From: Idiomarina aquatica
GTDB taxonomy: Bacteria; Pseudomonadota; Gammaproteobacteria; Enterobacterales; Alteromonadaceae
Reading direction: 5' to 3'
DNA length: 64,000 bases
Assembly (NCBI RefSeq): GCF_003987185.1
Contig: NZ_PIPS01000003.1
Span: 286,654 to 350,653, forward strand
Below the pieces are notes generated by a model. The model saw only the letters and a program-made list of their open reading frames with translations. It searched no databases and was not told the origin of the DNA. Position numbers and translations under genes: made by a program. This document shows positions 54,248-64,000 of the stretch, one piece after another (positions within the stretch are counted from its first letter, which is position 1; every line of letters starts with the position of its first letter).

Positions 54248-55375
54248 TTGGCTGAGACGGATCAGGAACGCACAGAAGACCCCACAGAGAAACGAAAACA
54301 ACAGGCTCGAGAAAAGGGCCAGGTTGCCCGTTCTAAGGAAATGGGCACAGCGTTTGTATTGGTCAGCTCAGCCGTGGCTTTCATGTGGTTTGGTGAGTCG
54401 CTTTTTAACGGCTTACGCACGGTGTTCAAACAACTCTTTATTCTGGACCGGCACCAAGCGTTTGATACGACAAAAATGTTTGAGGCCTTTGCAACCGCAT
54501 TTAGTGCAATCATTTGGCCGTTGGCAATAATATTTGCTTTTATCCTGGTATTTACCTTTTTTGGAAACAGTTGGCTAGGAGGGATAAACTTTTCTTGGCA
54601 GGCAATGGCGCCCAAATTTTCACGCATGAGTCCGCTCAATGGGTTTAAACGGATGTTCGGTGTGCAGGCGCTGGTGGAGCTGGTTAAAGGCTTGGCAAAG
54701 TTTCTCGTCGTTGCGGTGAGTGCGTTTCTGTTGTTGGCCTGGCAGTACGACAATATTCTGCAGATATCGATGGGGCAGATGCCAAACATGATGGCAAATG
54801 CACTGGATATCCTGATGTGGATGTTTTTATTGCTGTGCTGCTCGATCTTTCTGATTGTTGTGATCGATGCGCCCTTCCAGCTATGGAAGCATCAAAAAGA
54901 TCTTAGAATGACCAAGCAAGAAGTAAAAGACGAGCATAAGGACAGTGAGGGTAGTCCGGAAGTCAAAGGGCGGATACGACGGCTGCAAATGGAAATGGCC
55001 AATCGCCGAATGATGCAGGAAGTACCAAAAGCCGACGTGGTGGTCACCAACCCTACTCACTATGCTGTGGCCTTGAAGTATGAAGATAACGGTGCTCGCG
55101 CGCCGGTGGTACTGGCGAAAGGTAGTGACGAAACCGCGGCGAAGATCCGCGAAATCGCGTTGGAGTATGATATTCCACTGGTGCAATCGCCGGCACTGGC
55201 GCGCTCGATTTACCACACCACTGAGCTCGAACAGGAAATTCCTCAAGGCCTGTTTGTCGCGGTAGCGCAGGTACTGGCTTACGTTTATCAGCTGAAAATG
55301 CACAAGAAAGGCAAAGCCAAGCGGCCGAAAAAGCCTGCCTCCGATTTGCCGATACCGGACGATCTGAAATACTGA
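54248..55375 (+). CDS. flhB: Flagellar export switch protein FlhB
   Basis: Membrane protein that switches export from hook to filament subunits. The TTG start has AGGAGG 5 bases upstream and gives the typical MAETDQERTEDPTEKRKQQA terminus. Four membrane segments are followed by a cytoplasmic part with the autocleavage motif NPTH (Asn268-Pro269) in VVVTNPTHYAVALKY. 375 residues. Last gene of the cluster: no flhA follows, and nadE starts 76 bases later. Confidence 0.97.
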   Translation: MAETDQERTEDPTEKRKQQAREKGQVARSKEMGTAFVLVSSAVAFMWFGESLFNGLRTVFKQLFILDRHQAFDTTKMFEAFATAFSAIIWPLAIIFAFILVFTFFGNSWLGGINFSWQAMAPKFSRMSPLNGFKRMFGVQALVELVKGLAKFLVVAVSAFLLLAWQYDNILQISMGQMPNMMANALDILMWMFLLLCCSIFLIVVIDAPFQLWKHQKDLRMTKQEVKDEHKDSEGSPEVKGRIRRLQMEMANRRMMQEVPKADVVVTNPTHYAVALKYEDNGARAPVVLAKGSDETAAKIREIALEYDIPLVQSPALARSIYHTTELEQEIPQGLFVAVAQVLAYVYQLKMHKKGKAKRPKKPASDLPIPDDLKY

Positions 55376-55451
55376 CCGTCATTTGCGCAATGTTCCGCGC
55401 TACTATATTATTCGCCTCCACTATTTTATTGATAAAGCGGAACCGCAGTTT

Positions 55452-57472
<2,021 letters not shown>

Positions 57473-57487
57473 CCACGTTGGTGACTC

Positions 57488-58246
57488 TTAATCAATCAGT
57501 CGATTGTTTGGGTAGTTCGCTTTTAATACTGTTAGGGCATCCTGACGCAACTCATCCAGCCCCAATTGTTCATAACTTTCTACCATAATGGCCAGCGCGT
57601 TTTCGGCTTCCGGCATATCACCAAAATGCTCAACCACGTATCGGCCGCGGTTTGCTGCCGCTAGGTACGCTTGGCGCTCCATGTAATATTGAGCTACCGC
57701 CAGTTCTTTCTTGGCCAGCCGGCTTTTCAGTGCAATCATGCGTTGCTTGGCATCCGCAGCGTATTTACTGTCAGGAAATTTACGGATTAACTCAGCGAAA
57801 TCCTTGAAGGCTTCTTTCGCCATCGTTGAGTCACGGTCCGAACGATCGATGCCGGCAATTTCATGAATGGCGTTGTATTCAGCACGCTGGTTAACCAAGC
57901 CGCGCATGTATAGGGCATAATCAACGTCTTTATGGTTGGGGTTCAAACTGATGAAACGGTCAATAGCCGCCAGCGCTTCATCGGTATTGTCGAGTTTGTA
58001 GTTGACGTAAATGAGATCCAATTGCACCTGGTGAGCAAACGGCCCAAACGGATAGCGCGAATTCAATGTGCTCAGCTGCTCTTGGGCGAGATTGAGGTTG
58101 CCCATTTCCAGTTGTTCCTGGGCCTGTTCGTACATCAACTCGATTTGCGAGTATTTTAAATCTTCACTTGAGTTGTCAGAATTGCTTGAGCAGCCCGCCA
58201 GGGACACACTCAACAGAGCCGACAGCAATAAAATACGACCTTTCAT
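57488..58246 (-). CDS. bamD: Outer-membrane assembly lipoprotein BamD
   Basis: Essential subunit of the BAM complex, which inserts beta-barrel proteins, anchored on the inner side of the outer membrane. The 252-residue protein has a lipoprotein signal (SVSLAGC, Cys19) and TPR repeats (LMYEQAQEQLEMGNLNLAQE, LDLIYVNYKLDNTDEALAAI, LIRKFPDSKYAADAKQRMI). Divergent from rluD; the bamD / rluD-pgeF-clpB order is the same as in E. coli. Family length (about 245) fits. Confidence 0.96.
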   Translation of the reverse strand: MKGRILLLSALLSVSLAGCSSNSDNSSEDLKYSQIELMYEQAQEQLEMGNLNLAQEQLSTLNSRYPFGPFAHQVQLDLIYVNYKLDNTDEALAAIDRFISLNPNHKDVDYALYMRGLVNQRAEYNAIHEIAGIDRSDRDSTMAKEAFKDFAELIRKFPDSKYAADAKQRMIALKSRLAKKELAVAQYYMERQAYLAAANRGRYVVEHFGDMPEAENALAIMVESYEQLGLDELRQDALTVLKANYPNNRLID

Positions 58247-58365
58247 AAAACCTCAAAACGTTACATTACAGTGCATTTAACCGTGCAAAGGGTTACACTA
58301 GCATAGAATTTAATAGTTAGGCATTCTAACTCAGCATTAAGGGCTTTCACAGCAAAAACCAATTT

Positions 58366-59334
58366 ATGAGCGAAACCATTCAACTAGAAGCCATTGTCCC
58401 GGAAGAACTCGCAGGGAAACGATTAGACCAGGCACTTGCAGAGTTGTTCCCGGATTATTCCCGTTCTCGTATGAAAACGTGGATCACTGCCGGGCAAGTG
58501 TCCGTTGATGCCGAAACGGTAACAAAACCGCGGGAAAAATTGGAACTCGGTGCACTGGTGGCAGTGGATGCGGAGCTGGAAGCAGAAGAACGTCATGAGG
58601 CGCAGCCGATCACGCTGGATATCGTCTATGAAGATGATGACATCATCGTTATTAATAAACCAGCGGGACTGGTGGTCCATCCCGGCGCAGGAGCTCCTGA
58701 TAATACGTTGCTGAACGGGCTTTTGCATCATTACCCTAAGATCGATCAGGTCCCTCGCGCGGGCATTATTCACCGGCTGGATAAAGATACTACCGGCTTG
58801 ATGGTGGTTGCTAAAACCGTACCGGCACAAACACAGCTGGTCGATATGATGCAAAAGCGTGAGATCCGCCGCGAATACGAAGCCATTTGTAATGGTGTAA
58901 TGACTGCGGGTGGTATGGTCGATGAGCCTATCGGTCGGCACCCGACTAAGCGCACACACATGGCGGTCGTTGCCAGTGGTAAGCCGGCAGTCACTCATTA
59001 TCGGGTGATGGAACGGTTACGTGCCCATACGCTGTTGCGACTGCGCCTGGAAACCGGGCGGACACACCAAATTCGTGTGCATATGGCACACATTCGTCAT
59101 CCTTTGGTTGGCGACCTTACTTATGGTGGACGCCCGCGCCCGCCAAAACAGGCTTCCGATGATTTTTTGCAGACCTTACGAAACTTCAACCGGCAGGCGC
59201 TGCACGCTGCACAGTTGGCATTGCATCATCCGGTCAGCGGCGACTGGATGACCTTTGAAGCACCGCGGCCGGCAGATTTTGAAGCGCTGTTGGATGCGAT
59301 GAGAGAAGATGCCAAAGCGCATTCTGCAACCTGA
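58366..59334 (+). CDS. rluD: 23S rRNA pseudouridine synthase D
   Basis: Makes pseudouridines 1911, 1915 and 1917 in 23S rRNA. The 322-residue protein has an N-terminal S4 domain (GKRLDQALAELFPDYSRSRM), then the RluA-type catalytic motif IIHRLDKDTTGLMVV with the catalytic Asp, and LETGRTHQIRVHMAHIRHPLVGD. It overlaps pgeF by 26 bases. Confidence 0.96.
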   Translation: MSETIQLEAIVPEELAGKRLDQALAELFPDYSRSRMKTWITAGQVSVDAETVTKPREKLELGALVAVDAELEAEERHEAQPITLDIVYEDDDIIVINKPAGLVVHPGAGAPDNTLLNGLLHHYPKIDQVPRAGIIHRLDKDTTGLMVVAKTVPAQTQLVDMMQKREIRREYEAICNGVMTAGGMVDEPIGRHPTKRTHMAVVASGKPAVTHYRVMERLRAHTLLRLRLETGRTHQIRVHMAHIRHPLVGDLTYGGRPRPPKQASDDFLQTLRNFNRQALHAAQLALHHPVSGDWMTFEAPRPADFEALLDAMREDAKAHSAT

Positions 59335-60016
59335 TTGGGCGTTACCTGATAACGTCGGCGCCGCCTTTACCACTCGTCAATTCGGTAATGTTGCTGCGCA
59401 CGTAAATGATGATCCCGCCGGAGTTGTGCTGCGCCGGCGGCGGTTAATACGGGAGCTAGCGATCGCAAGACCCGTTGCCTATTTAGCTCAGCAACACACC
59501 CGCATTGTTTCTACCTGGCCAGTCATTCAAACGCCTTCCGATGGCATCATCGCAGACCAGCCCGGCGCGGCTTGTGCGGTGTTAACGGCCGACTGTCTGC
59601 CATTGCTGTTATGCTCACGTGATGGTCAGCAGATTGCCGCAGTGCACGCTGGCTGGCGAGGCCTTGCCAGCGGTATTCTTAGTCGCGCCGTGGCACAGAT
59701 GCCGACATCGCCGGCGCAGTTGATGTTATGGATTGGGCCAGCGATTTGCCAGAATTGCTTTCAGGTTGGTGACGATGTCCGTGATAGCTTCCTAACCGCA
59801 TTGGGTGATGTTGCCGTTAACCGTCATTTTAGCGCCGATCAAGACCGTTGGCGCGCCGATCTGCCCGGACTCGCCGAACACCAGGCGCGTGTGCTGGGTA
59901 TAGCATCAATAACCCAAAGCGGGCTGTGCACATCCTGCCGTTCCGATCAGTTTTACTCTTACCGTCGACACAAAGACTGCGGACGATTTGCGTCAATCAT
60001 TTGGCGAAAATCGTAA
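59309..60016 (+). CDS. pgeF: Peptidoglycan editing factor PgeF (YfiH, laccase-domain family)
   Basis: A 235-residue cytoplasmic protein of the DUF152/YfiH family, reported to hydrolyse wrongly built muropeptide precursors and also described as a multicopper-like or purine-nucleoside-active enzyme. The zinc/catalytic region is visible: AVLTADCLPLLLCS, AAVHAGWRGLASGIL, IGPAICQNCFQVG. The ATG lies in the end of rluD. Always next to rluD and clpB in this lineage. Confidence 0.92.
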   Translation: MPKRILQPDWALPDNVGAAFTTRQFGNVAAHVNDDPAGVVLRRRRLIRELAIARPVAYLAQQHTRIVSTWPVIQTPSDGIIADQPGAACAVLTADCLPLLLCSRDGQQIAAVHAGWRGLASGILSRAVAQMPTSPAQLMLWIGPAICQNCFQVGDDVRDSFLTALGDVAVNRHFSADQDRWRADLPGLAEHQARVLGIASITQSGLCTSCRSDQFYSYRRHKDCGRFASIIWRKS

Positions 60017-60023
60017 GGCATTA

Positions 60024-60053
60024 CTTGAATTTGCGTAAAAAGTACCCACATTT
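60024..60053 (+). promoter_or_regulatory. Heat-shock (sigma-32) promoter of clpB
   Basis: CTTGAAT (60024-60030) and CCCACATTT (60045-60053) are 14 bases apart, closely matching the sigma-32 pattern CTTGAAA-N13-15-CCCCATNT. It lies 32 bases before the clpB ATG. Confidence 0.85.
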
Positions 60054-60084
60054 CTGGTAATGAAACAGATTTGAGGAAGTACCT

Positions 60085-62655
60085 ATGCGACACGATAAAT
60101 TCACCAGCAAATTTCAAATGGCGATAGCGGACGCGCAGTCGTTAGCGGTCGGCCGTGATCACCAGTTTATTGAACCCGTACACCTGATGCAGGCGATGTT
60201 GGATCAGGATGGTGGCGCAATACGCCCGTTATTTACCATGATCGGTGCCGACATTCCGCAATTCCGCTCTGGTTTGGCAAAGGCACTGGATACATTGCCC
60301 CAGGTCGAGGGTACCGGCGGCGATGTACAGATTTCGCAAAACACCGTACGACTGTTAAACCTCTGTGATAAATATGCGCAGAAACGCAATGACAGCTACA
60401 TTTCTTCTGAGCTGTTTTTATTAGCAGCAACCGAAGATAAAGGCGCCCTTGGTGAGTTGATGAAAAAAGTCGGTATCACCAAAGAGAAGCTGGAAAAGGC
60501 GATTGATGATGTGCGTGCCGGTGAAAAAGTTGACGACCCGAATGCCGAAGATAAGCGACAGGCATTGGATAAGTACACCATTGATCTGACCGAGCGCGCG
60601 GAGCAGGGCAAACTGGATCCGGTCATTGGTCGTGACGAAGAAATCCGTCGCACCATTCAGGTGTTGCAACGTCGCACCAAGAATAACCCCGTTCTGATTG
60701 GTGAACCCGGGGTCGGTAAAACGGCGATTGTTGAGGGATTGGCGCAGCGTATTATTAATGGTGAGGTTCCCGAAGGTCTTAAACATAAGCGGGTGTTATC
60801 ACTGGATCTGGGGGCTCTGCTGGCCGGGGCGAAATACCGCGGTGAGTTCGAAGAACGGTTAAAAGCGGTATTGACCGAACTGTCAAAAGAAGAAGGACGC
60901 ATCATCCTCTTTATTGATGAGCTGCACACCATGGTCGGTGCGGGTAAAGCTGACGGTGCTATGGATGCCGGTAATATGTTAAAGCCGGCGCTGGCGCGCG
61001 GCGAGTTGCATTGTGTTGGTGCCACTACGCTGGATGAATATCGTCAATACATTGAGAAAGATGCGGCGTTGGAACGCCGTTTCCAGAAAGTGCTGGTGGA
61101 CGAGCCCACGGTCGAGGATACCATCGCCATTCTGCGTGGCCTGAAGGAGCGCTACGAAATTCACCACTCGGTTGAAATTACCGATCCGGCTATTGTCGCG
61201 GCAGCGTCGTTGTCGCATCGTTACATCAGTGACCGCAAACTGCCGGATAAAGCGATTGATCTAATTGATGAGGCGGCATCAAGTATTCGTATGCAGATCG
61301 ATTCCAAACCCGAAGAGCTGGACCGGTTGGAGCGCCGCATCATTCAGTTAAAACTGGAGCGTCAGGCGTTGCAGAAGGAAAAAGACGATGCGAGTAAGAA
61401 GCGGTTAGAAGCACTGCACGAAGAGCTTGACGATCAGGAACGCAAATACAAAGAATTGGAAGAAATCTGGAACTCGGAGAAAGCGGCGGTTCAAGGCACT
61501 CAACACATTAAATCGCAGCTAGAACAAGCACGCACTGATATGGACATTGCCCGTCGTGCCGGCGATCTCAATCGCATGTCGGAATTGCAATATGGGCGTA
61601 TCCCTGAGCTTGAGCGTCAACTGGATCTTGCGCTACAGGCCGAAATGCAGGACATGAGTCTGTTGAAAAATCGCGTCAGTGATGAAGAGATTGCTGATGT
61701 GTTGTCGCGCTGGACGGGTATACCGGTCAGTAAAATGCTCGAAGGAGAGCGCGAGAAGCTGGTTAAGATGGAAGAGAATCTGCATAAACGTGTGGTCGGT
61801 CAAAATGAAGCCGTCGATGCCGTAGCCAATGCAATTCGTCGTTCACGAGCGGGCTTGGGCGATCCGAACCGTCCGATTGGGTCGTTTTTATTCCTTGGTC
61901 CGACTGGGGTTGGTAAGACCGAGTTATCCAAGGCACTAGCGAACTTTTTGTTTGACACCGATGACGCAATGGTACGCATCGATATGTCCGAGTTTATGGA
62001 AAAACATTCGGTATCACGTTTGGTCGGTGCGCCTCCGGGCTATGTTGGCTATGAAGAAGGCGGTTATTTAACCGAAGCCGTGCGACGTAAACCTTATTCG
62101 GTGATTCTTCTGGACGAAGTGGAAAAAGCGCACCCGGATGTTTTTAATATTCTGTTGCAGGTCCTGGACGATGGTCGCTTAACGGACGGGCAGGGTCGTA
62201 CCGTTGATTTTAAAAACACGGTGATCATTATGACCTCGAACCTGGGATCGGATTTAATTCAGGAGCATGCTCATGAAAATAGCTATGAGCAGATGAAAGC
62301 GATGGTGATGAATGTGCTCAGCCAGCACTTCCGTCCGGAGTTCATCAACCGGGTTGATGACACGGTGGTATTCCACCCACTCGGACAGGCGGAGATTCGC
62401 TCGATTGCGCAGGCGCAACTGCAACTATTGTACAAGCGTCTGGAAGAACGTGATTATGCGATAGAACTGGATGATGCCGCGTTGGATCATCTGGCGAAAA
62501 CCGGTTTTGATCCGGTCTTTGGTGCACGACCTTTAAAACGTGCGATTCAGCACGAGTTGGAGAATCCGTTGGCGCAGAAGATTCTGGCGGGTGAACTAAC
62601 GCCGGGACAGACCATTCGAGTGTCAGTCGAGGATGAGAAACTCGTCATTCATTAA
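60085..62655 (+). CDS. clpB: ClpB protein disaggregase
   Basis: ATP-driven hexamer that rescues aggregated proteins with DnaK. The 856-residue protein has an N-terminal Clp repeat domain ([20 protein letters not shown]), the first ATPase (GEPGVGKTA, then [13 protein letters not shown]), the coiled-coil middle domain (about 400-520) that binds DnaK and separates ClpB from ClpA, and the second ATPase ([27 protein letters not shown]). GAGGAAG precedes the ATG. A sigma-32 promoter upstream and a terminator downstream make it an independent unit. Confidence 0.98.
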   Translation: MRHDKFTSKFQMAIADAQSLAVGRDHQFIEPVHLMQAMLDQDGGAIRPLFTMIGADIPQFRSGLAKALDTLPQVEGTGGDVQISQNTVRLLNLCDKYAQKRNDSYISSELFLLAATEDKGALGELMKKVGITKEKLEKAIDDVRAGEKVDDPNAEDKRQALDKYTIDLTERAEQGKLDPVIGRDEEIRRTIQVLQRRTKNNPVLIGEPGVGKTAIVEGLAQRIINGEVPEGLKHKRVLSLDLGALLAGAKYRGEFEERLKAVLTELSKEEGRIILFIDELHTMVGAGKADGAMDAGNMLKPALARGELHCVGATTLDEYRQYIEKDAALERRFQKVLVDEPTVEDTIAILRGLKERYEIHHSVEITDPAIVAAASLSHRYISDRKLPDKAIDLIDEAASSIRMQIDSKPEELDRLERRIIQLKLERQALQKEKDDASKKRLEALHEELDDQERKYKELEEIWNSEKAAVQGTQHIKSQLEQARTDMDIARRAGDLNRMSELQYGRIPELERQLDLALQAEMQDMSLLKNRVSDEEIADVLSRWTGIPVSKMLEGEREKLVKMEENLHKRVVGQNEAVDAVANAIRRSRAGLGDPNRPIGSFLFLGPTGVGKTELSKALANFLFDTDDAMVRIDMSEFMEKHSVSRLVGAPPGYVGYEEGGYLTEAVRRKPYSVILLDEVEKAHPDVFNILLQVLDDGRLTDGQGRTVDFKNTVIIMTSNLGSDLIQEHAHENSYEQMKAMVMNVLSQHFRPEFINRVDDTVVFHPLGQAEIRSIAQAQLQLLYKRLEERDYAIELDDAALDHLAKTGFDPVFGARPLKRAIQHELENPLAQKILAGELTPGQTIRVSVEDEKLVIH

Positions 62656-62660
62656 TCGCT

Positions 62661-62686
62661 AAAGCCCACCTTGCGGTGGGCTTTTT
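62661..62686 (+). terminator. Intrinsic terminator of clpB
   Basis: AAGCCCACC (62662-62670) pairs with GGTGGGCTT (62675-62683) around a TTGC loop, with a T run through 62686. It begins six bases after the stop codon. Confidence 0.93.
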
Positions 62687-62713
62687 GATTTCTGGCTGTT
62701 GAAAAGTTGGGTT

Positions 62714-62742
62714 TTCAAGGTTTGTAGCGACTGTGCTAGACT
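62714..62742 (+). promoter_or_regulatory. Probable promoter of pssA
   Basis: TTCAAG (62714-62719) and TAGACT (62737-62742) are 17 bases apart; the -10 is extended by TGC. It lies 40 bases before the pssA ATG. The -35 is weak. Confidence 0.45.
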
Positions 62743-62781
62743 AAATCATTATTGAATTGACACACTAAGGAACGTCCAAGC

Positions 62782-63612
62782 ATGGCAACAGACAGTAATA
62801 AACGCCGCGGCATTTACCTTTTACCGAACCTTTTTACAACAGCCGGGCTATTTTCTGGCTTTTACGCGATCGTGGCGTCAATGAATGAACGCTATATAGA
62901 AGCGGCCGTTGCGATTTTCATTGCCATGGTATTTGACGGAGTCGATGGCCGGGTCGCGCGCATGACCAATACCGAAAGTGACTTTGGTGCCGAGTACGAC
63001 AGTATGGCCGACATTGTTTCTTTTGGTATGGCGCCGGCATTAGTGATGTATAACTACGCGTTAAGTGACCTCGGTAAGCTCGGCTGGCTCGCGGCGTTTA
63101 TCTTTGTTGCTGGTGGTGCGTTAAGACTGGCGCGGTTTAACACCAATTTAGGAACAGCGGATAAGCGTTACTTCCAGGGGCTCGCCATTCCAAGTGCAGC
63201 CGCTGTCGTTTCAGGTTTAGTCTGGGTGGGTACCGAGTACGGTATTGATGGCAGCGATATGGGCAGCTTTGCGGCACTCGTTACTATTTGTGCGGGATTA
63301 TTGATGGTTACCAACTTCCGCTACCATTCATTTAAGGATGTCGACTGGAAAGGAAAGGTATCCTTTGTTGTTATCCTGGTCGTTGTGTTGGCTTTCGTCA
63401 TCGTAGCAACCCAGCCGTCATTGGTTTTATTTGGAATCTTCTTCCTTTATGCCTTGTCAGGCCCGGTGCTGACCATAAAGAATGTGAAGAAGCTAAAATT
63501 AGAACATGTGGTTGGTGACGAGGACAGTAATGACGCAGATTTTAAAGCTGAAGGGCAAAATGATGCCAAAGAGGCTAAAAAATCAACGGAAAAAAGCGAT
63601 TCTGAACAATAA
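62782..63612 (+). CDS. pssA: CDP-diacylglycerol-serine O-phosphatidyltransferase
   Basis: Makes phosphatidylserine, the precursor of phosphatidylethanolamine, in the inner membrane. The CDP-alcohol phosphotransferase motif DG-x2-AR-x8-G-x3-D-x3-D is exact (DGVDGRVARMTNTESDFGAE, then YDSMAD). Six or more membrane segments and 276 residues. The N-terminal GIYLLPNLFTTAGLFSGFYA is the family pattern of the membrane type II enzyme found in Bacillus and many marine bacteria, which is unlike the peripheral E. coli PssA. The C-terminal tail (about 235-276) is charged. Confidence 0.94.
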   Translation: MATDSNKRRGIYLLPNLFTTAGLFSGFYAIVASMNERYIEAAVAIFIAMVFDGVDGRVARMTNTESDFGAEYDSMADIVSFGMAPALVMYNYALSDLGKLGWLAAFIFVAGGALRLARFNTNLGTADKRYFQGLAIPSAAAVVSGLVWVGTEYGIDGSDMGSFAALVTICAGLLMVTNFRYHSFKDVDWKGKVSFVVILVVVLAFVIVATQPSLVLFGIFFLYALSGPVLTIKNVKKLKLEHVVGDEDSNDADFKAEGQNDAKEAKKSTEKSDSEQ

Positions 63613-63645
63613 CTGAGCAGTTGAAAACTTTTTCCCAAAAAGTGC

Positions 63646-63673
63646 TTGCAAGGCGAGCTAAGATCTCTATAAT
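63646..63673 (+). promoter_or_regulatory. First rRNA operon promoter
   Basis: TTGCAA (63646-63651) and TATAAT (63668-63673) are separated by 16 bases, followed by a GC-rich discriminator (TCGCCGCCG). The upstream A/T-rich tract 63621-63643 could serve as an UP element. Confidence 0.75.
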
Positions 63674-63769
63674 TCGCCGCCGTTGTCAGGGAGAAAGGCG
63701 CACGCGAGACGAGTAGCCGGCTTCCGACAACGGAAGAAAAAAGAGTTATCAAAAAGCAGAAAAAAGCGC

Positions 63770-63797
63770 TTGACGATAACGAAAAGGGATGTAAAAT
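63770..63797 (+). promoter_or_regulatory. Second rRNA operon promoter
   Basis: TTGACG (63770-63775) and TAAAAT (63792-63797) are 16 bases apart, followed by the GC-rich ACGCGTCCC. It lies 29 bases before boxA. A small hairpin (CTTCCG-ACAA-CGGAAG, 63721-63736) lies between the two promoters. Confidence 0.85.
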
Positions 63798-63825
63798 ACG
63801 CGTCCCTGCTTCGGAAAGAAGCAAC

Positions 63826-63836
63826 GCTCTTTAACA
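63826..63836 (+). promoter_or_regulatory. boxA antiterminator of the rRNA leader
   Basis: GCTCTTTAACA is the standard boxA, as in E. coli rrn leaders. It is followed by the equally familiar CTGTGTGGGCACTT segment around 63857-63870. The 372 bases from 63613 to 63984 contain no gene; they are promoters and rRNA leader. Confidence 0.9.
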
Positions 63837-63984
63837 ATATATCAAGCCAAGCAAACTGTGTGGGCACTTGCAAAAGTTAAGCAAAACGAACTATGTATTG
63901 CAACTTTTGAATGAGTGTTCAGCAAGGTTTCAAATTTGAAGCTAAGCAAAAACGCGTAATTCATTGAGTTGATTGAACTACTTT

Positions 63985-64000
63985 TAATTGAAGAGTTTGA
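63985..64000 (+). rRNA. 16S rRNA, first 16 bases only
   Basis: AATTGAAGAGTTTGA at the very end of the window is the conserved 5' end of bacterial 16S rRNA. The rest of the operon lies beyond the window. The leader, boxA and tandem promoters upstream agree. Confidence 0.88.

Noticed and set aside
63627..63643. ACTTTTT-CCC-AAAAAGT hairpin after pssA as a terminator
   Set aside because: The stem is almost all A-T and is not followed by a T tract; more likely UP-element DNA for the first rRNA promoter.
63683..63880. Plus-strand frame of 65 codons and minus-strand frames in the rrn leader
   Set aside because: They overlap rRNA promoters and boxA; Lys-rich composition comes from A/T-rich leader DNA.

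Overview
This window looks like chromosomal DNA of a marine gammaproteobacterium of the Alteromonadales type. An Idiomarinaceae-like member fits best, but that assignment is tentative. The support is an argE / argCBFGH(A) cluster whose last gene fuses argininosuccinate lyase to a GNAT N-acetylglutamate synthase domain, a polar-flagellum cluster of the FlrA-FlrB-FlrC type with sigma-54 promoters, the gamma-type bamD / rluD-pgeF-clpB block, and an E. coli-like rrn leader. No insertion sequence, phage or CRISPR array was seen. The only gene-free stretch over 300 bases is the rrn promoter and leader region at the right end.

Layout. 1-2256: glyoxylate shunt, aceB followed by aceA (aceA is cut by the window edge). 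2448-4076: a methyl-accepting chemotaxis receptor with a sigma-28-like promoter. 4140-11175: arginine biosynthesis, argE divergent from argC-argB-argF-argG-argH(A), with a promoter and palindromic operator between them. 11191-17706: a periplasmic metallo-hydrolase, then a probable phosphate-controlled pair: a lipoprotein made of two tandem copies of one domain, followed by a TonB-dependent receptor. A PHO-box-like promoter precedes the pair and a strong hairpin lies between the two genes. 17756-27694: an accessory-looking region with an MscS channel, a GST-like protein, a LiaF-like protein, two TraB/EreA-like proteins, a two-gene operon under a Fur-like box, a small membrane protein, an alpha/beta hydrolase, a membrane-anchored CadC-like regulator, a beta-propeller protein and a GNAT acetyltransferase. 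27815-37005: tRNA-Phe, then pfkA-speB-speA (glycolysis and putrescine synthesis from arginine), an Ldh2-type oxidoreductase, pdxH, an HD-GYP-like response regulator and a secreted amidohydrolase.

37204-55375 is flagellar. An orphan LuxR-type regulator and a DUF1285 protein lead into flrA, then flrBC, then fliEFGHIJ and fliKLMNOPQR-flhB. Each of the flrB, fliE and fliK transcription units begins with a good -24/-12 (GG-N10-GC) promoter, so the cascade is visible in the DNA: FlrA with sigma-54 drives flrBC, and FlrC with sigma-54 drives the basal body and export genes. The cluster stops at flhB; flhA does not follow.

55452-64000 is housekeeping: nadE-glnB (NAD synthesis beside a PII nitrogen sensor), bamD (outer-membrane assembly), rluD-pgeF-clpB with a heat-shock promoter before clpB, pssA (phosphatidylserine synthesis), then two tandem rRNA promoters, a boxA antiterminator and the first 16 bases of 16S rRNA.

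The least explained parts are the PHO-box lipoprotein/receptor pair, the CadC-like regulator module with its 10-bp direct repeats, the small Fur-box operon, and the degenerate signalling proteins (a LuxR-type regulator with Glu in place of the phospho-acceptor Asp, and an HD-GYP protein lacking the HD histidine).
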